From: Vallitalea maricola
GTDB lineage: Bacteria; Bacillota; Clostridia; Lachnospirales; Vallitaleaceae
NCBI RefSeq assembly: GCF_036985595.1
Contig: NZ_BTPU01000073.1
Span: forward strand, 1 to 44,906
Reading direction: 5' to 3'
DNA length: 44,906 nucleotides
Shown here one piece after another: positions 32,905-40,564 of this stretch. The notes beneath the pieces are model-generated. The model searched no databases and was not told where the DNA came from. It saw only the letters and a program-made list of their open reading frames with translations. The position numbers and the translations under genes were made by a program. Within the stretch, counting starts at the first letter, position 1. Each line of letters starts with the position of its first letter.

Positions 32905-34154
32905 AGACTCTTAATCCTTTCAATATCAATATCTTTATGTCTTCCAACTAAAGCTGTACTCATATCATTGTAGTTGAATGTTTTTTTAGCAAAACTCATG
33001 AAACTATCTAAGTTAACAGCATTGATACCTTCTATCATTTCGTCCTGTGATTTTATTCTATCTATCATGAGTTTCGTTTTCCCATAACTAGACATTCTGG
33101 AGTTCATATTTTCAAAACCTATTATAAGATTGCTTTTTAATTGTTCTTTTGTTTGATTCAGTTCTTTTTCATCTATTCCTTTTTCTAACAATAGATTAAT
33201 TTCTTCCATGACACCTAGTATAACTGGTTCTATTTGAGTTGGATTGGTAGCAGCATATATATTAATCATTCCTGCAATATTATATGTTTCTACATAAGAA
33301 TAGATTGAATATGCTAATCCTTTTTCCTCTCTAATAGATTGGAATAATCTTGAATTAATACCTCCACCAAGAATAGTATTCAATATGGATAGAATATATA
33401 TCTCATCTGAATTATAAGGTATACTTGGAAAAGACATACATAAATGAACTTGTTCTATATCTTTATCTTTTGTTACAAAGCACTTTTTATAGTTTAATTT
33501 TTCAATTCTTTCAACTCTATTTTTTTTCTTCAGAACAGAAAACTTTTCACTTATTTTCTCAAACATCTCATCAAAATCAAATTTACCAACAACTGAAATT
33601 ACAATATTTTCAGGTATATAGTGTTTTGACATATATTCTTCAATGTCTTCTTTAGTAAAATTGTTAACTAATTCCTTTGTTCCAAGAATGTTATAACCAA
33701 GAGTTGAGCCACTCCAAGATTCTTCTTGAATCAAATCATGAACAATCTCTTCAGGTGAATCTTCATACATATTAATTTCTTCTATTATGACACCTTTTTC
33801 TTTTTTCATGTCTTCATCTTTCATACCCGAATTAAGTATCATATCAGATAAAACATCAAGAGCTACATCTATATGGTTATCAAGAGTATGAGCGTAATAA
33901 CACATATACTCCTTACCAGTAAATGCATTAATTCTCCCTCCTACCTCTGACATTTCATCAGCAATATCTTTAGCTGTTCTATTCTTGGTTCCTTTAAACA
34001 TCATATGCTCTATAAAATGGGATATGCCATTATTGTTTTTGTTTTCATCTATTGAACCATTTTTAATCCATATACCCAGTGCAACAGATCTTACAAATGA
34101 ATTTTCTTCACCAACTACACATAATCCATTATCCATAGTCTTCATTTTAACCAT
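32892..34154 (-). CDS. M16-family zinc metallopeptidase
   Basis: The 420-residue protein has the inverted zinc motif H46-x-x-E49-H50 (HFIEHMMFKGT) and a distal acidic zinc ligand in IIEEINMYEDSPEE. The second half is the inactive homologous domain (RLFQSIREEKGLAYSI). This is the YmxG/MlpA-type peptidase encoded after pnp in many Firmicutes; its substrate is unknown. It lacks a signal peptide. The ATG follows TTTGGAGG. It overlaps dut downstream. A 10-bp inverted repeat (34206-34254) lies in the gap upstream. Confidence 0.94.
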   Translation of the reverse strand: MVKMKTMDNGLCVVGEENSFVRSVALGIWIKNGSIDENKNNNGISHFIEHMMFKGTKNRTAKDIADEMSEVGGRINAFTGKEYMCYYAHTLDNHIDVALDVLSDMILNSGMKDEDMKKEKGVIIEEINMYEDSPEEIVHDLIQEESWSGSTLGYNILGTKELVNNFTKEDIEEYMSKHYIPENIVISVVGKFDFDEMFEKISEKFSVLKKKNRVERIEKLNYKKCFVTKDKDIEQVHLCMSFPSIPYNSDEIYILSILNTILGGGINSRLFQSIREEKGLAYSIYSYVETYNIAGMINIYAATNPTQIEPVILGVMEEINLLLEKGIDEKELNQTKEQLKSNLIIGFENMNSRMSSYGKTKLMIDRIKSQDEMIEGINAVNLDSFMSFAKKTFNYNDMSTALVGRHKDIDIERIKSLCTR

Positions 34155-34205
34155 ATTTTATCCTCCAAAAATTGCTTTATCTACAATTGTATATTAAACA
34201 ATACA

Positions 34206-34254
34206 ACTTTCCCATCTTTAATAAATGCAGTCATATTAATGGTAATGGGAAAGT
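34206..34254. repeat. Inverted repeat between pnp and the M16 peptidase gene
   Basis: ACTTTCCCAT (34206-34215) is perfectly inverted at 34245-34254, with a 29-nt interior that can extend the stem imperfectly (ATTAA/TTAAT). It lies downstream of the pnp terminator, 52 nt before the peptidase start, so it may shape that leader. Confidence 0.5.
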
Positions 34255-34299
34255 AAAATAAATAATTAATTCTAAATACAGTATGTGCATTTGAACAAA

Positions 34300-34333
34300 T
34301 AATAAATCAAGAAAAGCGACTAAGCCGCTTCCC
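34300..34333 (-). terminator. Terminator after pnp
   Basis: AAGCG/CGCTT stem with a 7-nt loop at 34313-34330, followed on the minus strand by TTTTCTTGATTTATT. It begins 18 nt past the pnp stop. Confidence 0.75.
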
Positions 34334-34350
34334 TTGAATAAAGTAAATTA

Positions 34351-36447
34351 TTATTCTTTTGGTAATGCATCTTTTCTTGAAAGATTAATTCTACCTTGAT
34401 TATCTATCTCTGTAACCTTAACTAGGATTTCATCACCAATACTAACTACATCTTCAACTTTTCCAACTCTTTCATGAGCTAATTTTGATATATGAACTAA
34501 TCCATCTTTGCCTGGAGCTATTTCTACGAATGCACCAAACTTAGTTATTCTTGCTACTTTTCCAGTATAGATTGCGCCGACCTCTATATCTTTTGCTATG
34601 GATTCAATTATTTTTAAGGCTTTATTAGTAGCTTCACTTTCTACGCCACAGATAAAGATTCTTCCATCATCTTCAATATCAATCTTAACTCCAGTTTCAT
34701 CAATGATTTTGTTAATAGTTTTTCCACGTGGTCCAATAACCTCACTGATCTTTTCTGGATCAATCTTAGTTTGAAGAATTTTGGGAGCCATCTTGGATAA
34801 TTCTGTTCTTGGTTCATCAATAGCTTTTAGCATAACTTCATCTAGTATGAATAATCTAGCTCTTCTAGTTTGGTAAATAGCTTTTTCTATAATTTCATTA
34901 GTAAGTCCATGTATTTTAATATCCATCTGAATTGCTGTGATACCTTTATGAGTACCTGCTACTTTGAAGTCCATATCTCCAAAGAAATCTTCAAGCCCTT
35001 GGATATCAGTAAGCATAACATAATCATCATCAGTCTCACCTGTAACAAGTCCAACTGATATTCCAGCTACTGGAGCTTTTATTGGTACTCCAGATGCCAT
35101 AAGTGATAAAGTACTTGCACATATACTTCCTTGAGAAGTAGAACCATTAGAGCTGAGTACCTCAGATACAAGTCTTATTGCATATGGGAAGTCTTCTTCT
35201 GATGGAATCACTGGTAATAATGCTCTTTCAGCTAATGCACCATGTCCTATTTCTCTACGTCCAGGTCCTCTAGATGGTCTTGTTTCCCCAACTGAATATG
35301 ATGGGAAATTATAATGATGTATATATCTCTTGGATGTTTCAAGTTCATCTAATCCATCTAACATCTGAACTTCTCCTAGAGGTCCTAATGTTGTAACTGT
35401 AAGAACTTGTGTTTGTCCACGACTGAATAATGCTGAACCATGAGTGTTAGGTAAAATATCTACCTCTGAACTTAATTTTCTAATTTCGTCAAGAGCACGT
35501 CCATCTGGTCTTTTATGATCTTTTAAAATCATTCTTCTTACAGTTTGTTTTTGATATTTATATACGGCTTCACCTATATAGGAAACCCAATCTTCATTTT
35601 CTTCTTCAAATTTTGCAGTTAATTCTTCAGTAATTTCGCTGATTCTTTGCTGTCTAACTTGTTTAACATCAGTAAACACTGCAGCTTCCATTCTTTCATC
35701 ACCAATGAAGTTAACTACCTCTTCATATACTTCACTAGGCACTGCTGACTCTTCGTAACCATGCTTTTCTTTACCTTCTTTTTCTACGATACCATTTATC
35801 CATTCTACTATTTTCTGATTTTCTTCATGTGCTTTAAAAATTGCTTGTACCATAGTTTCCTCTGGTATCTCGTCTGCACCAGCTTCAATCATAACAACTT
35901 TTTCGCTAGTAGATGCAACAGTTAATGACATTCTTGACTTCTCTCTTTGTTCTGCTGTAGGATTAACAATGATTTCTCCATCAACATATCCTAACATAAG
36001 TGAACTTGTTGGACCCTGGAAAGGAATATCAGATATGGATAAAGCTATAGATGAACCAATCATAGCAACTAGTTCTGGTTGACAGTCTTGATCTACAGAA
36101 AGAACTGTATTTACAACTGCACAGTCATTTCTATAATCTTTTGGAAACAAAGGTCTGATAGGTCTATCAATAACCCTTGAAGTAAGTACCGCATTTTCTG
36201 TAGGTTTTCCTTCTCTTTTTATAAATCCACCTGGAATTTTTCCAACTGAATATAAACGTTCCTCATAATCAACGCTTAATGGGAAGAAATCAATTCCTTC
36301 ACGTGGTTTCTCTGATGCTGTTGCAGTAGATAATACAACTGTATCTCCATATCTTAATAATGCAGCTCCATTAGCTTGCTCTGCAACTTTTCCAATTTCA
36401 ACAGATAGAGTTCTACCTGCTAATTCTAATGAATATACTCTAGACAT
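34351..36447 (-). CDS. pnp: Polyribonucleotide nucleotidyltransferase (PNPase)
   Basis: PNPase is a phosphorolytic 3'-to-5' exoribonuclease. The 698-residue protein has two RNase PH-like domains (first with RPIRPLFPKDYRNDC, second with GQTQVLTVTTLG and SSNGSTSQGSICAS), a linker helical domain, a KH domain (VIGPRGKTINKII at about 600) and a C-terminal S1 domain (GKVARITKFGAFVEIAPGKDGLVHIS). GAAGGAG precedes the ATG. rpsO lies upstream as in most bacteria. A large inverted repeat in the gap may be a processing or control structure, because PNPase regulates its own mRNA in some bacteria. Confidence 0.99.
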   Translation of the reverse strand: MSRVYSLELAGRTLSVEIGKVAEQANGAALLRYGDTVVLSTATASEKPREGIDFFPLSVDYEERLYSVGKIPGGFIKREGKPTENAVLTSRVIDRPIRPLFPKDYRNDCAVVNTVLSVDQDCQPELVAMIGSSIALSISDIPFQGPTSSLMLGYVDGEIIVNPTAEQREKSRMSLTVASTSEKVVMIEAGADEIPEETMVQAIFKAHEENQKIVEWINGIVEKEGKEKHGYEESAVPSEVYEEVVNFIGDERMEAAVFTDVKQVRQQRISEITEELTAKFEEENEDWVSYIGEAVYKYQKQTVRRMILKDHKRPDGRALDEIRKLSSEVDILPNTHGSALFSRGQTQVLTVTTLGPLGEVQMLDGLDELETSKRYIHHYNFPSYSVGETRPSRGPGRREIGHGALAERALLPVIPSEEDFPYAIRLVSEVLSSNGSTSQGSICASTLSLMASGVPIKAPVAGISVGLVTGETDDDYVMLTDIQGLEDFFGDMDFKVAGTHKGITAIQMDIKIHGLTNEIIEKAIYQTRRARLFILDEVMLKAIDEPRTELSKMAPKILQTKIDPEKISEVIGPRGKTINKIIDETGVKIDIEDDGRIFICGVESEATNKALKIIESIAKDIEVGAIYTGKVARITKFGAFVEIAPGKDGLVHISKLAHERVGKVEDVVSIGDEILVKVTEIDNQGRINLSRKDALPKE

Positions 36448-36480
36448 TTAACAATCTCCTTCCGAATAATAAATTTTGGT

Positions 36481-36587
36481 TGTCTTTAGTCTAGATCCTT
36501 AGTCGTTAGTTTTCATCTTCTATTTCTATGAATTTTAAAAAACAAAAACTAATGACTAAAGGTTAACTATGCTAGTACTAAAGACAT
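36481..36587. repeat. Nested long inverted repeat in the rpsO-pnp gap
   Basis: Outer arms TGTCTTTAGT-CTAG (36481-36494) and 36572-36587 are inverted copies. Inside them, CCTTAGTCGTTAGTTTT (36497-36513) is inverted at 36543-36562 with few mismatches. The interior is AT-rich. As RNA it would form a stem of 25 bp or more, starting 34 nt before the pnp start. Confidence 0.65.
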
Positions 36588-36610
36588 AAAAACTGATTAA
36601 TTCTTTAAAT

Positions 36611-36640
36611 TTAAAATTATAGAGCGGATTTCTCCGCTCT
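36611..36640 (-). terminator. Terminator or attenuator after rpsO
   Basis: AGAGCGGA (36621-36628) and TCCGCTCT (36633-36640) form an 8-bp perfect GC-rich stem. The minus-strand tail ATAATTTTAAATTT is only partly T-rich, so read-through into pnp is likely. Confidence 0.7.
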
Positions 36641-36690
36641 TCAATAACCTAAAAATATAATTTCTAGGTTTCAATCAAATAAGATTATAA

Positions 36691-36951
36691 CTATCTTCTT
36701 AATCCTAATTTTTTGATTAAGCTACGATATCCTTCAATATCCTTATTCTTAAGATATTGTAATAAACCTCTTCTTTGACCAACCATCATAAGTAATCCTC
36801 TTCTTGAGTGATGGTCTTTTTTGTGCATTTTTAAATGCTCTGTTAAGTGATTGATTCTTGCAGTAAGTAATGCGATTTGAACCTCTGGTGAACCAGTATC
36901 AGTAGCATTTCTTCCAAATTCTGCAATTATTTCTTGTTTAGTTTTTTCCAT
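36691..36951 (-). CDS. rpsO: 30S ribosomal protein S15
   Basis: S15 binds the central domain of 16S rRNA. The sequence is canonical: QEIIAEFGRNATDTGSPEVQ, LTARINHLTEHLKMHKKDHH, SRRGLLMMVGQRRGLLQYL and a C-terminal KLGLRR. An ATG at 36966 is open but belongs to the ribosome site (ATGGAGGTAAAG). The ATG at 36951, 8 nt after GGAGG, gives 86 residues, close to the family's 88-89. It has its own promoter and a folded leader typical of autoregulated rpsO. Confidence 0.97.
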   Translation of the reverse strand: MEKTKQEIIAEFGRNATDTGSPEVQIALLTARINHLTEHLKMHKKDHHSRRGLLMMVGQRRGLLQYLKNKDIEGYRSLIKKLGLRR

Positions 36952-36980
36952 TTTCTTTACCTCCATAATTTTAGATAAAC

Positions 36981-37029
36981 ACCTATTGCTAAGAAAGGGT
37001 CGGAGTCTCCCAAGTTTCTGAGCAATGGC
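36981..37029 (-). ncRNA. Putative S15 (rpsO) autoregulatory leader
   Basis: The rpsO leader on the minus strand runs GCCATTGCTCAGAAA ... TTTCTTAGCAATAGG: arms pairing over about 14 positions, with an inner GGGAG-ACTCC-GACCC region that can form alternative stems. S15 often represses its own mRNA by binding such a leader. The class and exact fold were not verified. Confidence 0.6.
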
Positions 37030-37041
37030 TTACATCAATAA

Positions 37042-37070
37042 ATTTTATCATAAATAGATATTTTTGTAAA
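37042..37070 (-). promoter_or_regulatory. Sigma-A-type promoter of rpsO
   Basis: Minus strand TTTACA (37070-37065), a 17-nt spacer and TAAAAT (37047-37042). Transcription would begin just before the leader structure. The rest of the ribF-rpsO gap (37071-37221) is AT-rich with nothing else recognised. Confidence 0.6.
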
Positions 37071-37221
37071 CAAATTATTTTATGTGATATCTAGTTATTA
37101 ATTTTGCATGATTTAATATTACGAAATCAATTTATGTTATTTCTTCTATACTTAGTATATTTTTAACATTTTTATTATAAAAAATACAATATCCATATTA
37201 TTTCTTCAACATTTTTTAACA

Positions 37222-38136
37222 TTATTCATTTATTAAGCTTGTAACGTATTCTATATTGCTAGAAACTTCTTTTTTTAATTCCTCAATAGAATTGAATTTT
37301 TTTTCTTTTCTAATGAATTGAATAAACTCTACAACTACAACTTGTCCATATATATCTTCGTCAAAACCTAATATATGCGTTTCCACAACTTTTTTTTGTC
37401 CATTTAATGTTGGATTCACCCCTACATTGGTAATACTATTGTACTTTTTACCATTAACGGATATATTTGAATAATAAACACCATTAGGTGGTAATATCTT
37501 ATATCTATGGGGTATTATATTCGCTGTAGGAAATCCAAATTTTCTTCCATTTTTCTTACCTTCTACAACTTTTCCTGCTATGCTAAAATTCTCACCCAAC
37601 AATTTATTTGCCAGCTCTATGTTACCTTGTTTTATTTCTTTTCTAATCCATGTACTGCTTACAATATTATTGTTATATGCAATTTTGGGAATTGTAATTA
37701 GTTCATATCCATATTTAGAAGATAATTTTTTTAATAAATTAATATCTCCTTTTCTCTCGTGCCCAAATCTGTAATCATTTCCAACTACAATAAATTTAGC
37801 GTTTAGTTGTTTGCAGATGACTTTTTCAATAAAATTCTCTGGGGTCATCTTTGCTGTAACAAGGTCATAAGGATATTCAACAAATATATCTATATTACTT
37901 AAAAGTCGTTCCTTTTCACAGCTTAGATATATAAGGTCAACAGGTTCTTTATTTGCTAATACAAAACTTGGATGTGGATCAAAAGTAAGAACTAATGATT
38001 TCAGACCAAGTTCTCTAGATAGCTCCAAGGCCTTACATATGAGTTTTCTATGACCGATATGTATTCCATCAAAATTGCCTAGGACTACAACAGAAGGAGG
38101 AGATGTAAATTCTTTTGTATCTTTAATGTATTCCAT
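37222..38136 (-). CDS. ribF: Bifunctional riboflavin kinase/FAD synthetase
   Basis: RibF phosphorylates riboflavin to FMN and adenylylates FMN to FAD. The 304-residue protein has the N-terminal nucleotidyltransferase domain (VVLGNFDGIHIGHRKLI near 17-33, SSTWIRKEIKQGNI at its end) and the C-terminal kinase domain (GRKFGFPTANI, PPNGVYYSNI, NVGVNPTL). It starts 12 nt after truB, with AAGGAG as ribosome site. It ends the nusA-infB superoperon; rpsO then starts from its own promoter. Confidence 0.97.
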   Translation of the reverse strand: MEYIKDTKEFTSPPSVVVLGNFDGIHIGHRKLICKALELSRELGLKSLVLTFDPHPSFVLANKEPVDLIYLSCEKERLLSNIDIFVEYPYDLVTAKMTPENFIEKVICKQLNAKFIVVGNDYRFGHERKGDINLLKKLSSKYGYELITIPKIAYNNNIVSSTWIRKEIKQGNIELANKLLGENFSIAGKVVEGKKNGRKFGFPTANIIPHRYKILPPNGVYYSNISVNGKKYNSITNVGVNPTLNGQKKVVETHILGFDEDIYGQVVVVEFIQFIRKEKKFNSIEELKKEVSSNIEYVTSLINE

Positions 38137-38148
38137 CTAACAATCTCC

Positions 38149-39048
38149 TTATAAGAACAATTTAATAGGCTTTAATATCATAATTTCATCTTTTAATATA
38201 GATTGGTATATGCCGATAAAATTGTTGTTTTCATCATATATTCTATAATGCATCTGTTCTGTTACATTTTCACCGTCTTTTATAAATTCTACCTTTAATT
38301 TGTTACCATTATAAAGGAATTTATCATATTCTGAACGAACAACCAATTTATTATAATCCTGAAAAACTTTATCAATGCTAGTAACTATCTCATTCAGTTT
38401 ATCATTCATGATATAATAATCAATTTCACCTAGTTTAATACTAGAATCAATACTGAATAGACTTGACTGAGTCCTTATGAGTTTACTCATGTGAGCTCCA
38501 CAACCGAGTTTAGTTCCTATATCAGCACATAGAGTCCTTATATAAGTACCTTTTGAACACTTAACTTTCATCTCAACATTGGTACCGTAGGTATTTATAA
38601 TATCTATATTATAAATATATATATTCCTAGCTTTACGTTCAATAGTTTTTCCTTCTCTTGCTAACTGGTATAATCTTTTACCATTTACCTTTAGAGCAGA
38701 GTACATAGGAGGTATCTGACTGTAATCACCTATAAAAGAATTAACAGCTTCTTCTATTTGTTCCTTAGAACATGTCACTTCTTTTTCACTAATAATATTA
38801 CCAGTATGGTCCTCTGTATCTGTTTCTATTCCTAAAGTCATCGTAGCAAGATATGTCTTAGTTGTATCTGTAATGTAATCAGCTACTTTTGTAGCTTTTC
38901 CTACACATACAGGAAGTACACCTTCAGCTTCTGGATCCAGTGTACCTGTATGCCCTATTTTTTTTATTTTCAATTTTTTTCTAAGTATTGCTACTACATC
39001 AAATGATGTATAACCTTTTTCTTTATAAACATTAATTATTCCATTCAT
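38149..39048 (-). CDS. truB: tRNA pseudouridine(55) synthase TruB
   Basis: TruB makes pseudouridine 55 in the T-loop of tRNAs. The 299-residue protein has NVYKEKGYTSFDVV near the start and the catalytic aspartate in GHTGTLDPEAEGVLPV at about 33-48. It also has the QIPPMYSALKVNGKRLYQLAREG segment and the KCSKGTYIRTLCADIGTKLG motif. Its ATG overlaps the nrnA stop by 4 nt (ATGA). The C-terminal extension is a PUA-like region of modest length. Confidence 0.97.
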   Translation of the reverse strand: MNGIINVYKEKGYTSFDVVAILRKKLKIKKIGHTGTLDPEAEGVLPVCVGKATKVADYITDTTKTYLATMTLGIETDTEDHTGNIISEKEVTCSKEQIEEAVNSFIGDYSQIPPMYSALKVNGKRLYQLAREGKTIERKARNIYIYNIDIINTYGTNVEMKVKCSKGTYIRTLCADIGTKLGCGAHMSKLIRTQSSLFSIDSSIKLGEIDYYIMNDKLNEIVTSIDKVFQDYNKLVVRSEYDKFLYNGNKLKVEFIKDGENVTEQMHYRIYDENNNFIGIYQSILKDEIMILKPIKLFL

Positions 39049-40007
39049 ATGATATCCTTTATTTGTTCTTCTACTGCACTTAATAATTTATCTTTTATTT
39101 CTGTAATATTACCAGACATGGTACACCCTGAAGCTTTTGTATGTCCGCCGCCGCCAAATTTCTTGGCTATTTTGCATACATCTATATCATTACGTGATCT
39201 TAAGCTTACTTTATAAGTATTGCTGCCGTTTTGTATAATGAATATAGCACATTCACTTTCTATGACTTCGTTTAATATTTGAACTATACTTTCTGTATCC
39301 TTTTTATCACAATCGTATTCCTTAAGTTCATTTATTGTTAAATGTGTAAATATTACTTTATTATCTTTATAAAACTCAGAATTTTTAATAGCTGTTCCTA
39401 GAATTTTTAAGGATTTGTAAGATCTGTAATAAAAAAGCCTGTTAGTGATATCAGTAAAATCTATTCCATGCTTAATTAACTCACCAGCTATTTCATGAGT
39501 CCTTTTTGTAGTATTACTATGTTTAAATGCTCCAGTATCATAGATAAGTCCTGTATACAGCGCTTCACATATATTTTTATCTAATAACTTAGTTTCACTG
39601 GAACGTTCAAGAATGTCATATACTATCTCACAAGTAGAACTGACATCTGAAACATAGTTATAATCAGCAAATTTTGTATTACTGATATGATGATCTATAT
39701 TAATAGTTACAGAAGCCTTGTCAAAAATCTCTGAATAAGCTCCAAGTCTTTCTTTATCACCACAATCAAGAGAGATAAAAACGTAGTTATCCTTCTTGAT
39801 TGCTGTTAGTAAATAATTGCTACCTTTTAGATAATCATATGTATCAGGTACATCATCTAAAGCAACAGCGGCATTTATTCCTTTTTTATGGAGAATTAAT
39901 GCTAATGCATAGCAAGCACCAACACAATCTCCATCTGGATGTATATGTCCTGATATTATGGTATTATTGTAGCCATCACATATATTAATTATTTCTTGTA
40001 GATTCAT
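39045..40007 (-). CDS. nrnA: DHH/DHHA1 phosphoesterase, NrnA-type oligoribonuclease/pAp phosphatase
   Basis: NrnA degrades nanoRNAs and dephosphorylates pAp in Firmicutes. The sequence has the DHH motifs (SGHIHPDGDCVGA near the start, FISLDCGDKERLG, NIDHHISNTKFADYN) and a C-terminal DHHA1 domain ending KFGGGGHTKASGCTM. A frame opens upstream at 40040 inside rbfA. AAAGGTGA precedes the ATG at 40007 by 6 nt, one base after the rbfA stop, giving 320 residues. It sits between rbfA and truB as in many Gram-positives. Confidence 0.94.
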   Translation of the reverse strand: MNLQEIINICDGYNNTIISGHIHPDGDCVGACYALALILHKKGINAAVALDDVPDTYDYLKGSNYLLTAIKKDNYVFISLDCGDKERLGAYSEIFDKASVTINIDHHISNTKFADYNYVSDVSSTCEIVYDILERSSETKLLDKNICEALYTGLIYDTGAFKHSNTTKRTHEIAGELIKHGIDFTDITNRLFYYRSYKSLKILGTAIKNSEFYKDNKVIFTHLTINELKEYDCDKKDTESIVQILNEVIESECAIFIIQNGSNTYKVSLRSRNDIDVCKIAKKFGGGGHTKASGCTMSGNITEIKDKLLSAVEEQIKDII

Positions 40008-40008
40008 A

Positions 40009-40371
40009 TTATTCACCTTTTGGTTTATTAACTTCGTCAATTAATTTTGACATATTTATCCCGTATTCAATGGATTGATCTACTACGAACGTTATTTCTG
40101 GGGTATTTCTTAGATTTATCCTTCTAGCTAGTTCATTTCTAATAAATCCAGTAGAACATTTCAATCCTTCTAAAGTATCACTTTGAGATGTCTCGTCACC
40201 AAGTACGCTAACATATATCTTACAATATTTTAAATCTGGAGTAGTATCAACACTTACTACACTTGTCATATGATTAACTCTAGGATCCTTCAACCCTCTA
40301 TTTAAAATATTACTAACTTCTCTTCTGATTTCTTCATTAATTTTAATAATTCTATTACTTCTTTTCTTCAT
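40009..40371 (-). CDS. rbfA: 30S ribosome-binding factor RbfA
   Basis: RbfA helps mature the 30S subunit and the 5' end of 16S rRNA. The 120-residue protein has RIIKINEEIRREVSNILNRG, LKDPRVNHMTSVVSVDTTPD, KIYVSVLGD and the C-terminal RINLRNTPEITFVVDQSIEYG. The ATG follows AAGGTGAG. It is separated from infB by 193 bp carrying copy 2 of a dispersed repeat, an unusually large gap for this operon. Confidence 0.97.
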   Translation of the reverse strand: MKKRSNRIIKINEEIRREVSNILNRGLKDPRVNHMTSVVSVDTTPDLKYCKIYVSVLGDETSQSDTLEGLKCSTGFIRNELARRINLRNTPEITFVVDQSIEYGINMSKLIDEVNKPKGE

Positions 40372-40445
40372 TTCTACTCACCTTCTTATATTATGAGTAA
40401 TACATATTTTAATATAAACCATATCATAGTTGTTATAAAGTTATT

Positions 40446-40564
40446 ATCTTATAGGAAAGTTCTAATTAAGTATATGAAAAAGAACCGCTTTCATATGCGT
40501 CAAGGAAACTTTCCTAACGACTGGAAACTTGCTACGCAAGACGAGACGTAGTCTCTTTTCTTGA
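40446..40564 (-). repeat. Dispersed intergenic repeat, copy 2 (infB-rbfA gap)
   Basis: Contains the core ATCTTATAGGAAAG (40446-40459) and a hairpin GAGAC-gta-GTCTC (40543-40555) followed by TTTTCTTGA next to the infB stop. Two inserted structures lie between them: TAGGAAAGTT (40452-40461) inverted at 40507-40516, and ATATGAAA/TTTCATAT (40472-40496). It is a longer version of copy 1. Confidence 0.7.
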
